Positions 32,371-42,736 are shown, counted from the first letter of the stretch. The stretch: DNA of 64,000 nt from Paenibacillus sp. E222 (GCF_013401555.1 NZ_CP058552.1:372001-436000); one strand, 5' to 3'. Numbers and translations are program-made. The notes: a model not told the origin generated them from the sequence alone.

Positions 32371-32413
32371 ATAAAAAGCTCATTCTTGATAACAATTTAT
32401 CAAGAATGAGCTT
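32371..32413. terminator. Bidirectional terminator between the flagellin gene and guaA
   Basis: AAAAAGCTCATTCTTGATAA pairs with TTATCAAGAATGAGCTTTTT, giving a 20-bp stem with A- and T-runs on both sides. Confidence 0.92.
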
Positions 32414-32484
32414 TTTATTTAAAAATCCAAGGGTTCCAACCATATCAGGGCTTCTAAGCAATGAAGTCCACTAATATTTCACAC

Positions 32485-34023
32485 CTATTCCCACTCAATC
32501 GTTGCTGGTGGTTTGGAAGTTACGTCATACACGATACGGTTTACGTTATCCACTTCGTTAACGATCCGCACGGAGATCTTCTCCAATACGTCCCAAGGGA
32601 TACGTGCCCAGTCAGCTGTCATGCCGTCGATGGATGTTACAGCACGAATACCTACAGTGTAGGAATACGTACGCGCGTCACCCATAACCCCAACACTCTT
32701 CATGTTAGGCAGGGCTGTGAAGTATTGCCAAATCTCGCGATCAAGGCCAGCTTTAATAATCTCTTCACGCAGGATGTAGTCGGAATCACGAACGATTTTG
32801 AGCTTCTCTTCCGTTACTTCACCAAGGACACGGATCGCAAGACCTGGACCCGGGAAAGGCTGACGGTGTACAATTTCGTCCGGCAGGCCGCACTCTGTAC
32901 CCACTTTGCGCACCTCATCCTTGAACAGAGTGTTCAGTGGTTCGATCAGTTTGAAGTTCATGTCCTCAGGCAGACCGCCTACGTTGTGGTGGGATTTGAT
33001 CGTCTGTGCAGTCGCTGTACCACTTTCCACGATATCCGTGTACAGTGTACCTTGCGCCAGGAATGCAAAATCATCAAACTGCTTGGACTCTTCATCAAAT
33101 ACGTAAATAAACTCGTTACCGATGATTTTACGTTTTTGTTCCGGATCATCCACACCAGCCAGCTTGGACATGAAACGCTCCTGCGCATCAATTTTAACCA
33201 CTTTCATATCGAATTTGCCGACGAACGTCTCCATTACGCTTTCCGCTTCGCCTTTGCGCAGTAGACCGTGGTCGATAAACATACAAGTCAGTTGATCACC
33301 AATTGCTTTGTGCAGCAACGCAGCAACAACGGAAGAATCCACGCCGCCACTGAGTGCGCACAGCACTTTGCCGTCGCCGACTTTTTCACGAATATCCTTG
33401 ATCGTGTCATCGATGAATGTCTCCATCGTCCAGTTGCCTTCGCAGCCACAGATTTCGAACAGGAAGTTTTTGATCATTTCATTACCGCGAACAGAGTGGC
33501 GTACTTCTGGATGGAACTGAACAGCATACAATTTGCGCTCGTCGTCGCTCATCGCTGCGATTGGCGCACTTTCCGTGCCTGCATCCAGTTTGAAGCCCGG
33601 AGGAAGAGTAACCACGTGGTCACCATGACTCATCCATACGGTATGTTCGCCTTCAATGCCTTTTGCAAGTGTAGCGCCTGCTGCAAACTCAAGGTCTGCT
33701 TTTCCGTACTCACGCTTCTCAGAACGCTCCACTTTACCATCAAGCTGCTGCGCCATGAGCTGCATACCGTAACAAATTCCGAAGATTGGCAATCCCAGAT
33801 CATAAACGGCCGGATCTACATGTGGTGCATTTTCTGCGTAAACGCTAGATGGTCCACCCGAGAACACGATTCCCTTCGGTGATAATTCTGCGATTTTCTC
33901 CGCCGGTGTGTTATACGGCAAAAGCTCACTGTATACGCCCAGATCCCGAATTCTTCTGGCGATTAACTGGTTGTATTGGCCCCCAAAGTCAAGGACAACC
34001 ACGATTTCATTTTGCTTATTCAT
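32485..34023 (-). CDS. guaA: GMP synthase (glutamine-hydrolysing)
   Basis: Converts XMP to GMP using glutamine and ATP. It has 512 residues: an N-terminal class I amidotransferase with Cys in GICYGMQ and His-Glu in QFHPEV; an ATP pyrophosphatase domain with P-loop LSGGVDSS; and a C-terminal dimerisation domain ending KPPATIEWE. The location next to pbuG and the transglutaminase gene follows the B. subtilis order. The ATG has GAGGGAGG upstream. No guanine aptamer or PurBox is seen in front of it. Confidence 0.97.
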   Translation of the reverse strand: MNKQNEIVVVLDFGGQYNQLIARRIRDLGVYSELLPYNTPAEKIAELSPKGIVFSGGPSSVYAENAPHVDPAVYDLGLPIFGICYGMQLMAQQLDGKVERSEKREYGKADLEFAAGATLAKGIEGEHTVWMSHGDHVVTLPPGFKLDAGTESAPIAAMSDDERKLYAVQFHPEVRHSVRGNEMIKNFLFEICGCEGNWTMETFIDDTIKDIREKVGDGKVLCALSGGVDSSVVAALLHKAIGDQLTCMFIDHGLLRKGEAESVMETFVGKFDMKVVKIDAQERFMSKLAGVDDPEQKRKIIGNEFIYVFDEESKQFDDFAFLAQGTLYTDIVESGTATAQTIKSHHNVGGLPEDMNFKLIEPLNTLFKDEVRKVGTECGLPDEIVHRQPFPGPGLAIRVLGEVTEEKLKIVRDSDYILREEIIKAGLDREIWQYFTALPNMKSVGVMGDARTYSYTVGIRAVTSIDGMTADWARIPWDVLEKISVRIVNEVDNVNRIVYDVTSKPPATIEWE

Positions 34024-34052
34024 TACCGAGCCTCCCTCAATTAATGAAACTA

Positions 34053-34082
34053 ATTATACGCAACGACAAAACATACCGTCAA
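34053..34082 (-). promoter_or_regulatory. guaA promoter
   Basis: On the minus strand TTGACG (34077-34082) and TATAAT (34053-34058) have an 18-bp spacer, 30 bp before the guaA ATG. The remaining 34083-34338 holds a stem AGACGCCT/AGGCGTCT (34276-34311) that may end the transglutaminase transcript but lacks a good T-run. Confidence 0.8.
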
Positions 34083-34338
34083 GGAAAGGCGAAACTCCTT
34101 TTTTCGACATCTCAAAACTTGGCATATTCAACGCCTGAGATTACAGTAATTGGTCGAATATTCCTGCCTTCATTCTATACATTTGCCGATCGGAAATATA
34201 AGAAAAGGGTTGATGTTCTATTTTATCAATAAAAGATATCTTCCGCATGAAGTTCACGGTGTATGATCGCGGAAAGACGCCTCGTTCGCTTTATGGGCGA
34301 GAAAGGCGTCTATGTTAAGGGCTGCACTGTACTTCATG

Positions 34339-36702
34339 TTACAGCGCCTGCATACGCCGGGCCAGTTGAAGTGCCCGGCGCAGGAAGTCCAGACTGTCCG
34401 CACGCAGCGGACGGTCCGGCCCGTACAGCAGCCGTTCCCAGTCGGCTGCGAACCGCGCGATGTCCGCGCCGTCCGCGCCTGCGGCCACGACGGGTGACGC
34501 TGCATATTCACGCAGCGTCATTCCCGGCGGCCGCGGGCCGTAGCGGCGCGCGAGCGCGGCCCAGACCGGAGCGGCGGCGCTGAGCAGCCGCTCGCGGTCC
34601 GGAAAGCTGCTGCGCGGCCACGCCAGCAGCAGCCTTAGCCGCAGCGCGGGGCGAAGCCGCCGCAGGCGGATGGCCCCAGCGGCGCATAGCAGCGCCGCTG
34701 CCGCAAGGGCTGCCGCGAGCCATGGGTGCGCGGCAATGGCCCGTGCGCGGGCGAGCAGCCATGCGCCCGCGTGAGCCACCCCGCCGTCCGTCTGCGGCGG
34801 GGTTACGGCAATGGGCTGCTGCCCGCTGAGCGCAGCGGCATCTTGGCCTTCACCCTGCGTCATGGTGAAGCCTGGCGTAGCCTCGAACGGCATCCAGCCT
34901 GCGCCGGGGAAATACACTTCGACCCAGGAGTGTGCATCTCCCTGGGTCACAATGTATTGCCCGGAAACGTCCGCATCGGCTTCCCCGGGTCCGAACCCCT
35001 TAACCCAGCGTGCCGGAATGCCCTCTGCACGTAGCAGCACAATCATAGCTGTCGAGAAATGATTGCAATACCCCTGCCGTGTAACGAATAGAAAATCGTC
35101 CACAAAATCCGTTCCGCGTGGTGGCATACGGGTATCCAGTGTATATTCGGCGTGGTCCACAAGGTACGACTTTACGGCTTGCACGGCATCATAACGGGTC
35201 TCACTTCCCTGAATGATTTCCTTGGCAAGCGCCTGCACGCGTCCGGGAAGCGTAGTGGGTAGCTGCAGATACGTTCTGCGAATTGCCGCCGGATCTTTCA
35301 TGTTGGACTTCTTCCCCAGAAGGCGTAGTTGTTCAGGTGTTGCCACGGGAATCATGACATCTGCCGTATAACCTTTGACCGTTTGATTGTCATAAGTAGC
35401 CGCGAGCCATAACGTTGCGGAATCTTCATTTGATAGCAGTAAACGTTTGTTTTTCTGATTATCACTATTCTTATCCTGAAACGACAGATTGAGTGGCATT
35501 CCACCTGTGAAGAGGGGATTGGGTCCTCTCCACTCTCGCTTCATCGTCACCGTTTGACGAATACGTTGCCAATAGGCCGGGTACTCCCAACCATCGGCAC
35601 GCACCAATCCGGATGGACTTGCCGTCTCAAAGCTCTGCACAGGATCACTCCAGGTACTTCCGTTATAATATGAACGGGTCTCGCCCCGCCAATACGTAGC
35701 TTCCGGACTTTTCGCCGTAAAAAAGATCGTGTCTCCCTGCACCAAAGGTGCGCCCATTGGTGCATCCGCTGTACTATATCCTGTGACGGCGGTTGCAGCA
35801 GGAATGCTTCCTTGCTGTGTATAGCCTGCCCAGCGGGCCAGCCGTTCACCCATCTGCTCAAGGGATACACGTTCCGGTGGAGGAATGGAAGCAAGCTGCC
35901 CAGGGAGCGCTGAGAAAAGCACCATACCTGCCGACACCGCAAGCGTTACCGCACACCAACGACCGTAAGGACTCTGCTTAAAGATCGGTGTGGTGACCCC
36001 GCCATTAAGGCGAAGCAACTGTAACATGGCCTGCATGAGCAGAATCCACAACACAGAACGTATCACCGAAGCATATACATCGAGCCCGGCAAAAGATTCA
36101 AGCAGCAGCAAATAGACCAATGTTGCACTGCCAAACAGCATCACACTTCGTCGCAGCAGTACAAGGGACTGCACGGAAGCCATCAGCATGCTCCAACCGC
36201 ACATCATGAGCAGACCTCTTGTCTCCACACTAATCGAGTGAAACCGCCATGTACTCATGAAACTGCCCATATCCGTAGAAATCGTGGCCGGATAGGTAGC
36301 CGCCCAACCGACAGGGTCATTACTTCCATACATGCAGCATAATGCGGTTAGAGCAATGAAGAGCCTCATCAGTATTCCCGTGATCCAGCCGGTACGAAGC
36401 AAACCCGCGAGCAGCAAGGCCCCCGTTAATCCTGCCATCACGGACAAGAATCGTTCACTGCCCTGCTGACCCGTTGACGTAACCGGATATATCCACTCCA
36501 GGGACAATATAAGCAAAATGACAGAAAGACCGATTCTGTAAAGGACAGGTTCGGAACTGTGGCCATGACTCTTCAAATCTACTCCAGATGTTCTGGTTTC
36601 CGCTTTATATATGGTATGCAAAGAATCTAATCCGAAACTGGCGGTGTGCCTCCTGTCAGCCACAGTGGAATTCGCTTGAGCGTTTCCATTATGCTCCCAC
36701 AT
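34339..36702 (-). CDS. Transglutaminase-like membrane protease/ligase, TgpA family (YebA-like)
   Basis: 787 residues. The N-terminal half has about six membrane segments (residues 55-270, DUF3488 type). An extracytoplasmic transglutaminase-core domain follows with Cys546 (GYCNHFSTAM), His591 (DAHSWVEVYF) and the FEATPG block near 606-611. A further membrane segment and a C-terminal DUF4129-like cytoplasmic tail end the protein. It overlaps the DUF58 gene by 14 bp in the operon MoxR-DUF58-TgpA, matching B. subtilis yeaC-yeaD-yebA. Function is unproven; the trio is thought to act on envelope proteins. The last 450 bp are strikingly G+C-rich compared with the neighbours. Confidence 0.9.
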   Translation of the reverse strand: MWEHNGNAQANSTVADRRHTASFGLDSLHTIYKAETRTSGVDLKSHGHSSEPVLYRIGLSVILLILSLEWIYPVTSTGQQGSERFLSVMAGLTGALLLAGLLRTGWITGILMRLFIALTALCCMYGSNDPVGWAATYPATISTDMGSFMSTWRFHSISVETRGLLMMCGWSMLMASVQSLVLLRRSVMLFGSATLVYLLLLESFAGLDVYASVIRSVLWILLMQAMLQLLRLNGGVTTPIFKQSPYGRWCAVTLAVSAGMVLFSALPGQLASIPPPERVSLEQMGERLARWAGYTQQGSIPAATAVTGYSTADAPMGAPLVQGDTIFFTAKSPEATYWRGETRSYYNGSTWSDPVQSFETASPSGLVRADGWEYPAYWQRIRQTVTMKREWRGPNPLFTGGMPLNLSFQDKNSDNQKNKRLLLSNEDSATLWLAATYDNQTVKGYTADVMIPVATPEQLRLLGKKSNMKDPAAIRRTYLQLPTTLPGRVQALAKEIIQGSETRYDAVQAVKSYLVDHAEYTLDTRMPPRGTDFVDDFLFVTRQGYCNHFSTAMIVLLRAEGIPARWVKGFGPGEADADVSGQYIVTQGDAHSWVEVYFPGAGWMPFEATPGFTMTQGEGQDAAALSGQQPIAVTPPQTDGGVAHAGAWLLARARAIAAHPWLAAALAAAALLCAAGAIRLRRLRPALRLRLLLAWPRSSFPDRERLLSAAAPVWAALARRYGPRPPGMTLREYAASPVVAAGADGADIARFAADWERLLYGPDRPLRADSLDFLRRALQLARRMQAL

Positions 36703-37915
36703 CCGTTACCTCCACCTTTCTCATTGGAGGTAAAGCGCTGTCCGTAAGCCAATGGATCTGTACTCCACTTTGACGAAGCTGTTCCAGAGTTTCATTGCCC
36801 ATGTCACGAATGGTTTGATCTGTTAACTGAACCTCTACCTTGAATCCCAAACGGATTGCACATATTGCCCACTCCACCAATGCTTCATCCATTTTGCCAG
36901 TGAGAATCACAATTCGTGACCCCAGTGCCATTCTATCCAACATCTCTGTGCGAAGCGACGGAGATACAGCTTGAGGCGTAGCAATTCGTGCCTGCGCCAG
37001 CTTATCCAACGCATGGTTTTCAGGCGAGTGCAGGAGTTCCTGTTTCCATTTCTCCTGATGAGCAGATCCCGACCCACCGCCTTCCGTCCACAGATGATAA
37101 GGAATGTTATCCCGTTCAGCAGTATGAATCCAGCGGGCAGCTGCACGGACCGCACGTTCAAAAGCAGGCGTATCCCTCTTCTCTGACTGCGGTACTTCAT
37201 AACCGGATGCACCTTCATACACCAGTATACCCAGGGAGACAGAATCGGAGGTTTCAGGCAAAAAAGTCTGAAGCTTACCCGTTTTGGCTGTGCTTTTCCA
37301 ATGAACACGTCCCAGCGGGTCTCCTTGCTGATATTCCCGGAACTCAGGGCTGCGATTTCCCTGACTGCTTCTCCGCTCAGACAGTGTATCTTCACCCATT
37401 GCCGAGTATTCTCCGTGATCATTCTCGCCCCATTCCGCTGCCTGAGGAACAACAATGAGCGGGGTATGATTCACCGTTTCTGCGGAGACCGTATTCCACC
37501 CGAAAACATCACCCCAGTACAATCTGCCTGACTCCCATCTGTATACACCTCTGCGCAAACCCGATAATTCATATTGATACGTAAATTGGCGACGGGTTCC
37601 CGGAAATAGTAATTTACGATGTACGCCAGCAGGCGTATTCTCACACAAAATCATCCATAACAGTGGTATCGAACAGTCGAATTTCAGCTCCACTGCCACG
37701 AGCGTTCTTTCGCCTGCCACAACCCGATTCGCATGCATTTGCCGGCGAATGTTAATATTGCGCGGACCCAACACATGGATAATCAGCGCACTTGCGAGCA
37801 TCAAGGCCGCCATAATGGACAGAAATAGCGCGGCTTTGCCGCCATGCCATACATACAACGAGGCAAAAGCCACAACCAGGACAGCACCCAACATCCGTTG
37901 ACCGAGCGCAGTCAT
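36689..37915 (-). CDS. DUF58 domain protein (YeaD-like)
   Basis: 408 residues. Two membrane segments near the N-terminus (about residues 8-50) are followed by a cytoplasmic/extracytoplasmic region with REYQQGDPLGRVHWKSTAKTG, the hallmark of DUF58, and a von Willebrand-A-like C-terminal half (SLGILVYEG..., SRIVILTGKMDEALV). These proteins normally work with a MoxR AAA+ ATPase, encoded just upstream with an overlap of four bases (ATGA). Confidence 0.9.
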   Translation of the reverse strand: MTALGQRMLGAVLVVAFASLYVWHGGKAALFLSIMAALMLASALIIHVLGPRNINIRRQMHANRVVAGERTLVAVELKFDCSIPLLWMILCENTPAGVHRKLLFPGTRRQFTYQYELSGLRRGVYRWESGRLYWGDVFGWNTVSAETVNHTPLIVVPQAAEWGENDHGEYSAMGEDTLSERRSSQGNRSPEFREYQQGDPLGRVHWKSTAKTGKLQTFLPETSDSVSLGILVYEGASGYEVPQSEKRDTPAFERAVRAAARWIHTAERDNIPYHLWTEGGGSGSAHQEKWKQELLHSPENHALDKLAQARIATPQAVSPSLRTEMLDRMALGSRIVILTGKMDEALVEWAICAIRLGFKVEVQLTDQTIRDMGNETLEQLRQSGVQIHWLTDSALPPMRKVEVTDVGA

Positions 37916-38901
37916 TGACGCCGTCCCCTTCCCTGTGCCGCCATCTGTACAGGTACAGGGACCGATGACAGAGCTTCTTGAATCACCTGCGCCTGTGCCC
38001 AGATTTCCGCTCTGTTCTGGGCTTTTAATTGAACGCGATGGGAAAGGACAGGTACAGCCATCTCTTTCACATCATCGGGAATGACATAACTGCGTCCTTG
38101 GAGGTAAGCAAACGATTGTGCAGCAGCCATCCAGGCCAATGTCCCACGCGGACTGATTCCGAGTCTTACCGCCGGGTGACTTCTGGAGGCAACGGCAACA
38201 GCAACCAGATACTGTTTGACGACAGGGTCCACATGTACATGTTTTACTTCACGCTGCATGGCTACCACTTCTTCAGCCAGCATGACAGGACGAAGTTCAT
38301 CAAGCAGCTCTCTGCTTTGCATCCGGGTTAACAGTTCGACTTCCTGCTCCGGATCAGGGTACCCCAGTCCGATCTTCATGATAAAACGATCCAGCTGCGC
38401 TTCAGGCAGACGATAGGTGCCCTCAAACTGCAACGGATTCTGCGTCGCCAGCAAAAAGAATGGGCGCGGCAAAGCATAGGTTGTGCCATCCACCGTAATG
38501 CGTCGTTCCTCCATCGCTTCCAGAAGTGCCGACTGGGTACGGGGGGAAGCGCGATTGATTTCATCAGCCAGAACAATATTGGACATGACCGGTCCTGGCC
38601 GAAATGTGAATTCTCCCGTATGCGGATGATACATCGATGTGCCCGTCACATCTGCCGGCATCACGTCCGACGTGAACTGAATTCGTCCCATGGAGCAATC
38701 CAGCGCAGAAGCGACGGCGCGAACCAGCATCGTTTTGCCAGTACCCGGTACATCTTCCAGAAGTACATGACCTCCACTAAGCATGGCAGTTAACACATAA
38801 CGAATCTCTTGTTTTTTGCCAATGATTACACTCTCAACTCGCTTCATAACTCTATTCAGCAATTCTACGGCATGTTCATGTTCCATTCGGATATAAGACA
38901 T
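37912..38901 (-). CDS. MoxR family AAA+ ATPase (YeaC-like)
   Basis: From the ATG at 38901 it has 329 residues (MSYIRMEHEHAVELLNR), with AAGGAG nine bases before. Walker A is GTGKTML near residues 53-59, Walker B is VLADEINRASPRTQSALLEAMEER (read in part), and sensor 1 is LLATQNP. MoxR ATPases act as chaperones that activate or assemble partner proteins carrying VWA-like domains, here the DUF58 protein. An in-frame start ten codons upstream overlaps the ribosome binding site. Confidence 0.93.
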   Translation of the reverse strand: MSYIRMEHEHAVELLNRVMKRVESVIIGKKQEIRYVLTAMLSGGHVLLEDVPGTGKTMLVRAVASALDCSMGRIQFTSDVMPADVTGTSMYHPHTGEFTFRPGPVMSNIVLADEINRASPRTQSALLEAMEERRITVDGTTYALPRPFFLLATQNPLQFEGTYRLPEAQLDRFIMKIGLGYPDPEQEVELLTRMQSRELLDELRPVMLAEEVVAMQREVKHVHVDPVVKQYLVAVAVASRSHPAVRLGISPRGTLAWMAAAQSFAYLQGRSYVIPDDVKEMAVPVLSHRVQLKAQNRAEIWAQAQVIQEALSSVPVPVQMAAQGRGRRQ

Positions 38902-39004
38902 TTCTCCTGATCTCCTTCCATCCATCGGCATTCCTGAACCATACTAATCTATGATTCAGTGTTGCCCGGAAGTAGAGAGAATAGTCCTGCACGAACGACT
39001 TTAT

Positions 39005-40276
39005 TCAGATCAATTTATCCAAATACATGCTGTTCGCTGCTGCCAGAGGAACGCTGGCCTTAACCATCCATTCCTTTTCATTCGCCTTTAGTGAATCAAC
39101 AGTTACTCCCATATGCTCCATCAATTCTCGCAGCGGAACCCAGATCGTTCCTCCCTGGCTCTGCACGACTCCCTCCGTCGTCCTGTCCTTTATCTGGTCT
39201 GCACGCTTCGTTGTCAGTTCGCCGCTGATGCTGTCTGCATGGATGGTTCGTTCTTTCCATATGGCTGTAGCTGTTCGGGTCTCTGCATTCCAGCGAGCGC
39301 TGCCACCGAACTTTTTCATAAAGGTCCGCAAAGGCACCATGATCCGCTGATCTTCCACGCGAAATTCTCCTTGCTTCAACGTCGCTGCTGCCAAGCCAAT
39401 TTCCACCTTCAGTTCCTTGCCAGCCAACCACAGGTTGCTGTTCTCCTGTACATTTTCGGCGATCCATTCCTTACCCGGGGCTTTGCGAGACTTGTATTTA
39501 CCATTGGAATTGATACGGAATTGAACAGGCTCATCCGAGGCCTTCATCGTGTCAAAACGAAAACCCTGATCACGGTAATACTTGATAATGCCAGGTAGTG
39601 CTTTTACCGTCTCGGCATGAGCGCCTCCATCATGCATCAGTACAATGACCGAACTTGCCCCGACAGGTACCTTAGTCGCATTGCGTAGGATTTCTTTAGC
39701 CGGAACACCCTTCCGTTTGGAATCACCACTATCTACGTTCCAGTCCATGACGGTGTACCCGCCCAATTTCAGCAGATCAAAATAGCTCTTGTCAAAATGT
39801 CCGTAGGTACCGCCCGGTGCCCGGACCAAATTCGGGCGAAATCCGGTAATTCGCTCCACTACCGCCTCTGTCTGTTTGATCTGCTTCCAGAACACTTTGA
39901 AATCACTGTACAGCTGTTCATAATTATGATTAAACGTATGATTGCCCAAAGCATGTCCGTCTTCCACAACCGCACGGATCATCTCAGGATAACGTTCTGC
40001 CTGCTCACCAAGCACAAAAAATGTAGCCAAAACCTGCTCCTTGCGCAAAATATCCAATACTTCACGGGTATGCTTACCCGGTCCATCGTCAAAACTCAAA
40101 TAGACTACCTTGTCTTGAGTATTCTCTTCTTTGAAGGCGGGTGCATCAGAGCCCGATACAGAGGAAGCGTAAGTTGTTGTGCCTGCAGATGCAGCGAATA
40201 CACACAGCAGTACCACAATGCGAAGGATTAGCACAGACCATTTTCCAGATAATAATGTATGTATTGGCGTTACCAT
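39005..40276 (-). CDS. Secreted polysaccharide deacetylase with a C-terminal copper-amine-oxidase-like domain pair
   Basis: From the ATG at 40276 it has 423 residues; an upstream TTG overlaps the GGAGGT binding site. A signal peptide or anchor (VLILRIVVLLCVFAASAG) leads to a NodB/CE4 domain: SFDDGPGKHT (Asp63, Asp64), the zinc ligands His113 and His117 in GNHTFNHNYE, and RAPGGTYGHFD. The C-terminal third (VEDQRIMVPLRTFMKKFGG and GGTIWVPLRELMEHMGV) looks like two copper-amine-oxidase N-terminal-type repeats, common in Paenibacillus exported proteins. It likely removes N-acetyl groups from peptidoglycan or a related polymer. Confidence 0.92.
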   Translation of the reverse strand: MVTPIHTLLSGKWSVLILRIVVLLCVFAASAGTTTYASSVSGSDAPAFKEENTQDKVVYLSFDDGPGKHTREVLDILRKEQVLATFFVLGEQAERYPEMIRAVVEDGHALGNHTFNHNYEQLYSDFKVFWKQIKQTEAVVERITGFRPNLVRAPGGTYGHFDKSYFDLLKLGGYTVMDWNVDSGDSKRKGVPAKEILRNATKVPVGASSVIVLMHDGGAHAETVKALPGIIKYYRDQGFRFDTMKASDEPVQFRINSNGKYKSRKAPGKEWIAENVQENSNLWLAGKELKVEIGLAAATLKQGEFRVEDQRIMVPLRTFMKKFGGSARWNAETRTATAIWKERTIHADSISGELTTKRADQIKDRTTEGVVQSQGGTIWVPLRELMEHMGVTVDSLKANEKEWMVKASVPLAAANSMYLDKLI

Positions 40277-40521
40277 GTACGAATCGACCTCCAACGTCTC
40301 TAGTGAATTTGCTGATAGATTTCAGCAGATTTGTTAGAATTATATGGAGGATGCGCTGAAAAAAGACGCGATTTTGTTTTATAATTTTTCACAATTTGGG
40401 ATGGCTCGTGATTGATTCTTCGCTTCGGATTAGGTAGCATAATGGACAGGTAGGATCGTGAACAAAACGCCTTGGAGAGTACGTATCTCCTCCCACCCTG
40501 TCTGCAGGAGAGTGAAGTCTA

Positions 40522-41166
40522 TTGGAATTGCTTGAAAAGGTCCAGCATCTGTTTGGATCCTACGGATACAGCGTTTTATTTTTTGGCTTATTGCTGGAAT
40601 TCATCGCCCTTCCCTTCCCGGGAGAAACAACTATGGCCTATGCAGGGTTTCTGTCCTACAAGGGACATCTGGACTTCGGAATTCTGGCCATCCTTGCTTT
40701 TCTGGGAACGACGATTGGCATGACGATCACTTATTTTATTGGGGCCAAAGCAGGTCTGCCGTTCATTACACGATATGGAAAATGGTTTCTGATGAAACAG
40801 GACAAGCTGGATAAAACGCAAAAGTGGTTTGCCAAGTACGGCAATGCCCTGATCTTCATCGGTTATTTCATTCCGGGAGTGAGACATTTCACCGGATATT
40901 TCGCGGGTATAGCCGCTGTTCCCTTTCGTAAATTCGCTCTCTATGCCTATTCAGGCGCCCTGTTCTGGGTGTTGTTGTTCCTGGGTATTGGCAAAATATT
41001 CGGACCCCAATGGAACGCGGTGTTCCATCTTGCCCATCAATATACAGCTTACATCGTGGCGGGAATCGGACTGCTGCTGATTGCAGCCGTACTGTACCGT
41101 TATCGAAAAGCGTGGGCAGCCCGATCGTTGCGCAAACCTGCCGCCATTCGGCAAAGACAAAAATAA
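40522..41166 (+). CDS. DedA family membrane protein
   Basis: 214 residues starting at TTG (40522) with GGAG 11 nt upstream. There are about five hydrophobic segments. FIALPFPGETTMAYAGFLSY and FIGYFIPGVRHFTGYFAGIAAVPFRKF are the two conserved halves of DedA/VTT proteins, including the GR-like FIPGVRHFTG motif. Family members include undecaprenyl phosphate and phosphatidylethanolamine flippases; the lipid handled here cannot be told. It is divergent from the polysaccharide deacetylase gene. Confidence 0.88.
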   Translation: MELLEKVQHLFGSYGYSVLFFGLLLEFIALPFPGETTMAYAGFLSYKGHLDFGILAILAFLGTTIGMTITYFIGAKAGLPFITRYGKWFLMKQDKLDKTQKWFAKYGNALIFIGYFIPGVRHFTGYFAGIAAVPFRKFALYAYSGALFWVLLFLGIGKIFGPQWNAVFHLAHQYTAYIVAGIGLLLIAAVLYRYRKAWAARSLRKPAAIRQRQK

Positions 41167-41288
41167 ACAATAATCAAATCAATAACATATCTATCGTGAT
41201 ATCAAAGTTTGAATTCAAACACATTTAGCGCAGAGGTTTTTCTGCCCTATTAGATGTGGGACCTCCGGGTTAACCTTTCTATTATTAA

Positions 41289-41320
41289 TAAGGAGCTGCA
41301 TATCGCGGCTCCTTTTTTCA
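41289..41320 (+). terminator. Terminator of the dedA-like gene
   Basis: AAGGAGC and GCTCCTT enclose a 10-nt loop, followed by TTTTTT. The T-run touches the stop codon of the convergent MFS pseudogene. Confidence 0.8.
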
Positions 41321-42627
41321 TGTTCCTTTGGTGGTACGTCTAATCCTAAAAGCCTCACGCGCCCTTAGCCACCCATAAGTTGTAAGCAAAACAGCAATAC
41401 CCGCAAAACCCAAACCGCCTGCAAAACCAAGCTTCCGTGGCTCCACCACTTCTAATAACAAACCCGCACCAAACATGGATAACCCCAGCATGGTACTACT
41501 GCAAGCCGTTACCAAACCATAGATAAGCCCTCGGTATTTCTCAGGTGTCTCACGCATCAGAAGTGTATCCAGACAAGCATTGCCTACTCCCGACATAAGG
41601 GCCAGCAGAATATAGATCAGCACTGCGATCACTGGCAGAGTCGCCACACTAAGCAGCATAAGCAATCCCCCTTCCACGAGCAGACACAGGACTACTCCCG
41701 GAAGCAGCCAATGCTGAAAATAACGAGAGCACCAGTTGCTTAATACCAGCCCCGTCCCAAGCGCCGCATAGAACAGACCTACACCCCAATCCCCAAGGGC
41801 AAACACTTCAATTGCATATACACTGATCAATACATTATCGATCCCGTTAATGACTGGTACCCATAACTCAAACAGGATGATGATCTGTAATGCTACAGAC
41901 GATCGAACCAGCCGCCATATCACCGAAGGAACATGAACTGCACCATTGGCACGAGTAATCACTGAAGGATTTCCAGAAGCTGCAGCGGATGTTTTCTCCA
42001 CATGTTCAAGTGACATCCCATTTGATTCAGTACTCATTCCGGATGGAAACGAGACTTTACGGATCATAACAGCTGCCACCAGGAAACACAGCGCATTGGT
42101 TATAAATGCAGCCTGCGGTCCCAGCACGGATGAGGTGATCCCCCAAGAAAGGCACCCACGATCAGCACCGTACCGTTCATTACCTGTTCAAGTCCGTTAA
42201 TTTTGAGCAAATGTTCCGGCTGAACCAGCAGTGGTATGCCTGATTTGCGGACCGGCGCATAGAGAGCCTCAGCACAAGCTAGTAAAGTACTCGCTGTATA
42301 TAAAATCCACAGATCATCTGCACTGTTTACAAGTAAATAACTCAGAGCAAATGGCACCCTTATCAGATTGGTAAGCAGCATGATCTTTCGCCGTGAGAAG
42401 CGCATGGTTAACATACCTCCTGCCGGGGCAAGCAGCAGAAATGGAAGCACACGCAGGCCAAGGGCAAGTCCTACGGCAAGTCCAGATCCTGTTGTGCTAA
42501 AAATTAGCGAAAGCATGGCGACCTGACAGAAACGGTCGCCTATGCCGTTCACTAAGCCCGCAACAAAGAACTTGCGGTACTCCGATTCTTTTTGTAGCAG
42601 AACCAGAATGGAAGATCTAAACAACAT
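41318..42627 (-). pseudogene. MFS efflux transporter with a frameshift
   Basis: Two overlapping frames together encode one 12-segment MFS permease. The first (from ATG 42627) runs to VGAFLGG; the second continues ITSSVLGPQAAFITNALCF to the end at 41318. Adding one G to the run of five G (minus strand, 42140-42144) restores a single frame of about 436 residues. The protein resembles the macrolide/multidrug exporter branch (MefA/NarK-unlike, YfmO-like). Either a true pseudogene, a phase-variable homopolymer, or a sequencing error. Without the repair the first frame ends early. Confidence 0.8.
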
Positions 42628-42647
42628 GACAAATCCTCTTCTCTAAT

Positions 42648-42697
42648 ATTAGATATAAATCTAATTAGATATTATTCTAATTTATAAGGATTGACAA
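42648..42697 (-). promoter_or_regulatory. Promoter with a palindromic operator for the MFS gene
   Basis: On the minus strand TTGTCA (42692-42697) and TAATAT (42669-42674) have a 17-bp spacer. Immediately downstream lies ATTAGATATAAATCTAAT (42648-42665), an inverted repeat with 7-bp arms, in a position where a repressor would block transcription. No regulator gene is adjacent, so the protein that binds is unknown. Confidence 0.65.
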
Positions 42698-42736
42698 TGT
42701 TCTTTTTTTATTTTGTGGGATTCAATAACACTTTTG

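Noticed and set aside
34254..34583. Arg/Pro-rich plus-strand frames opposite the transglutaminase C-terminus
   Set aside because: High G+C lowers stop-codon frequency, so open frames are expected by chance; no start signal.
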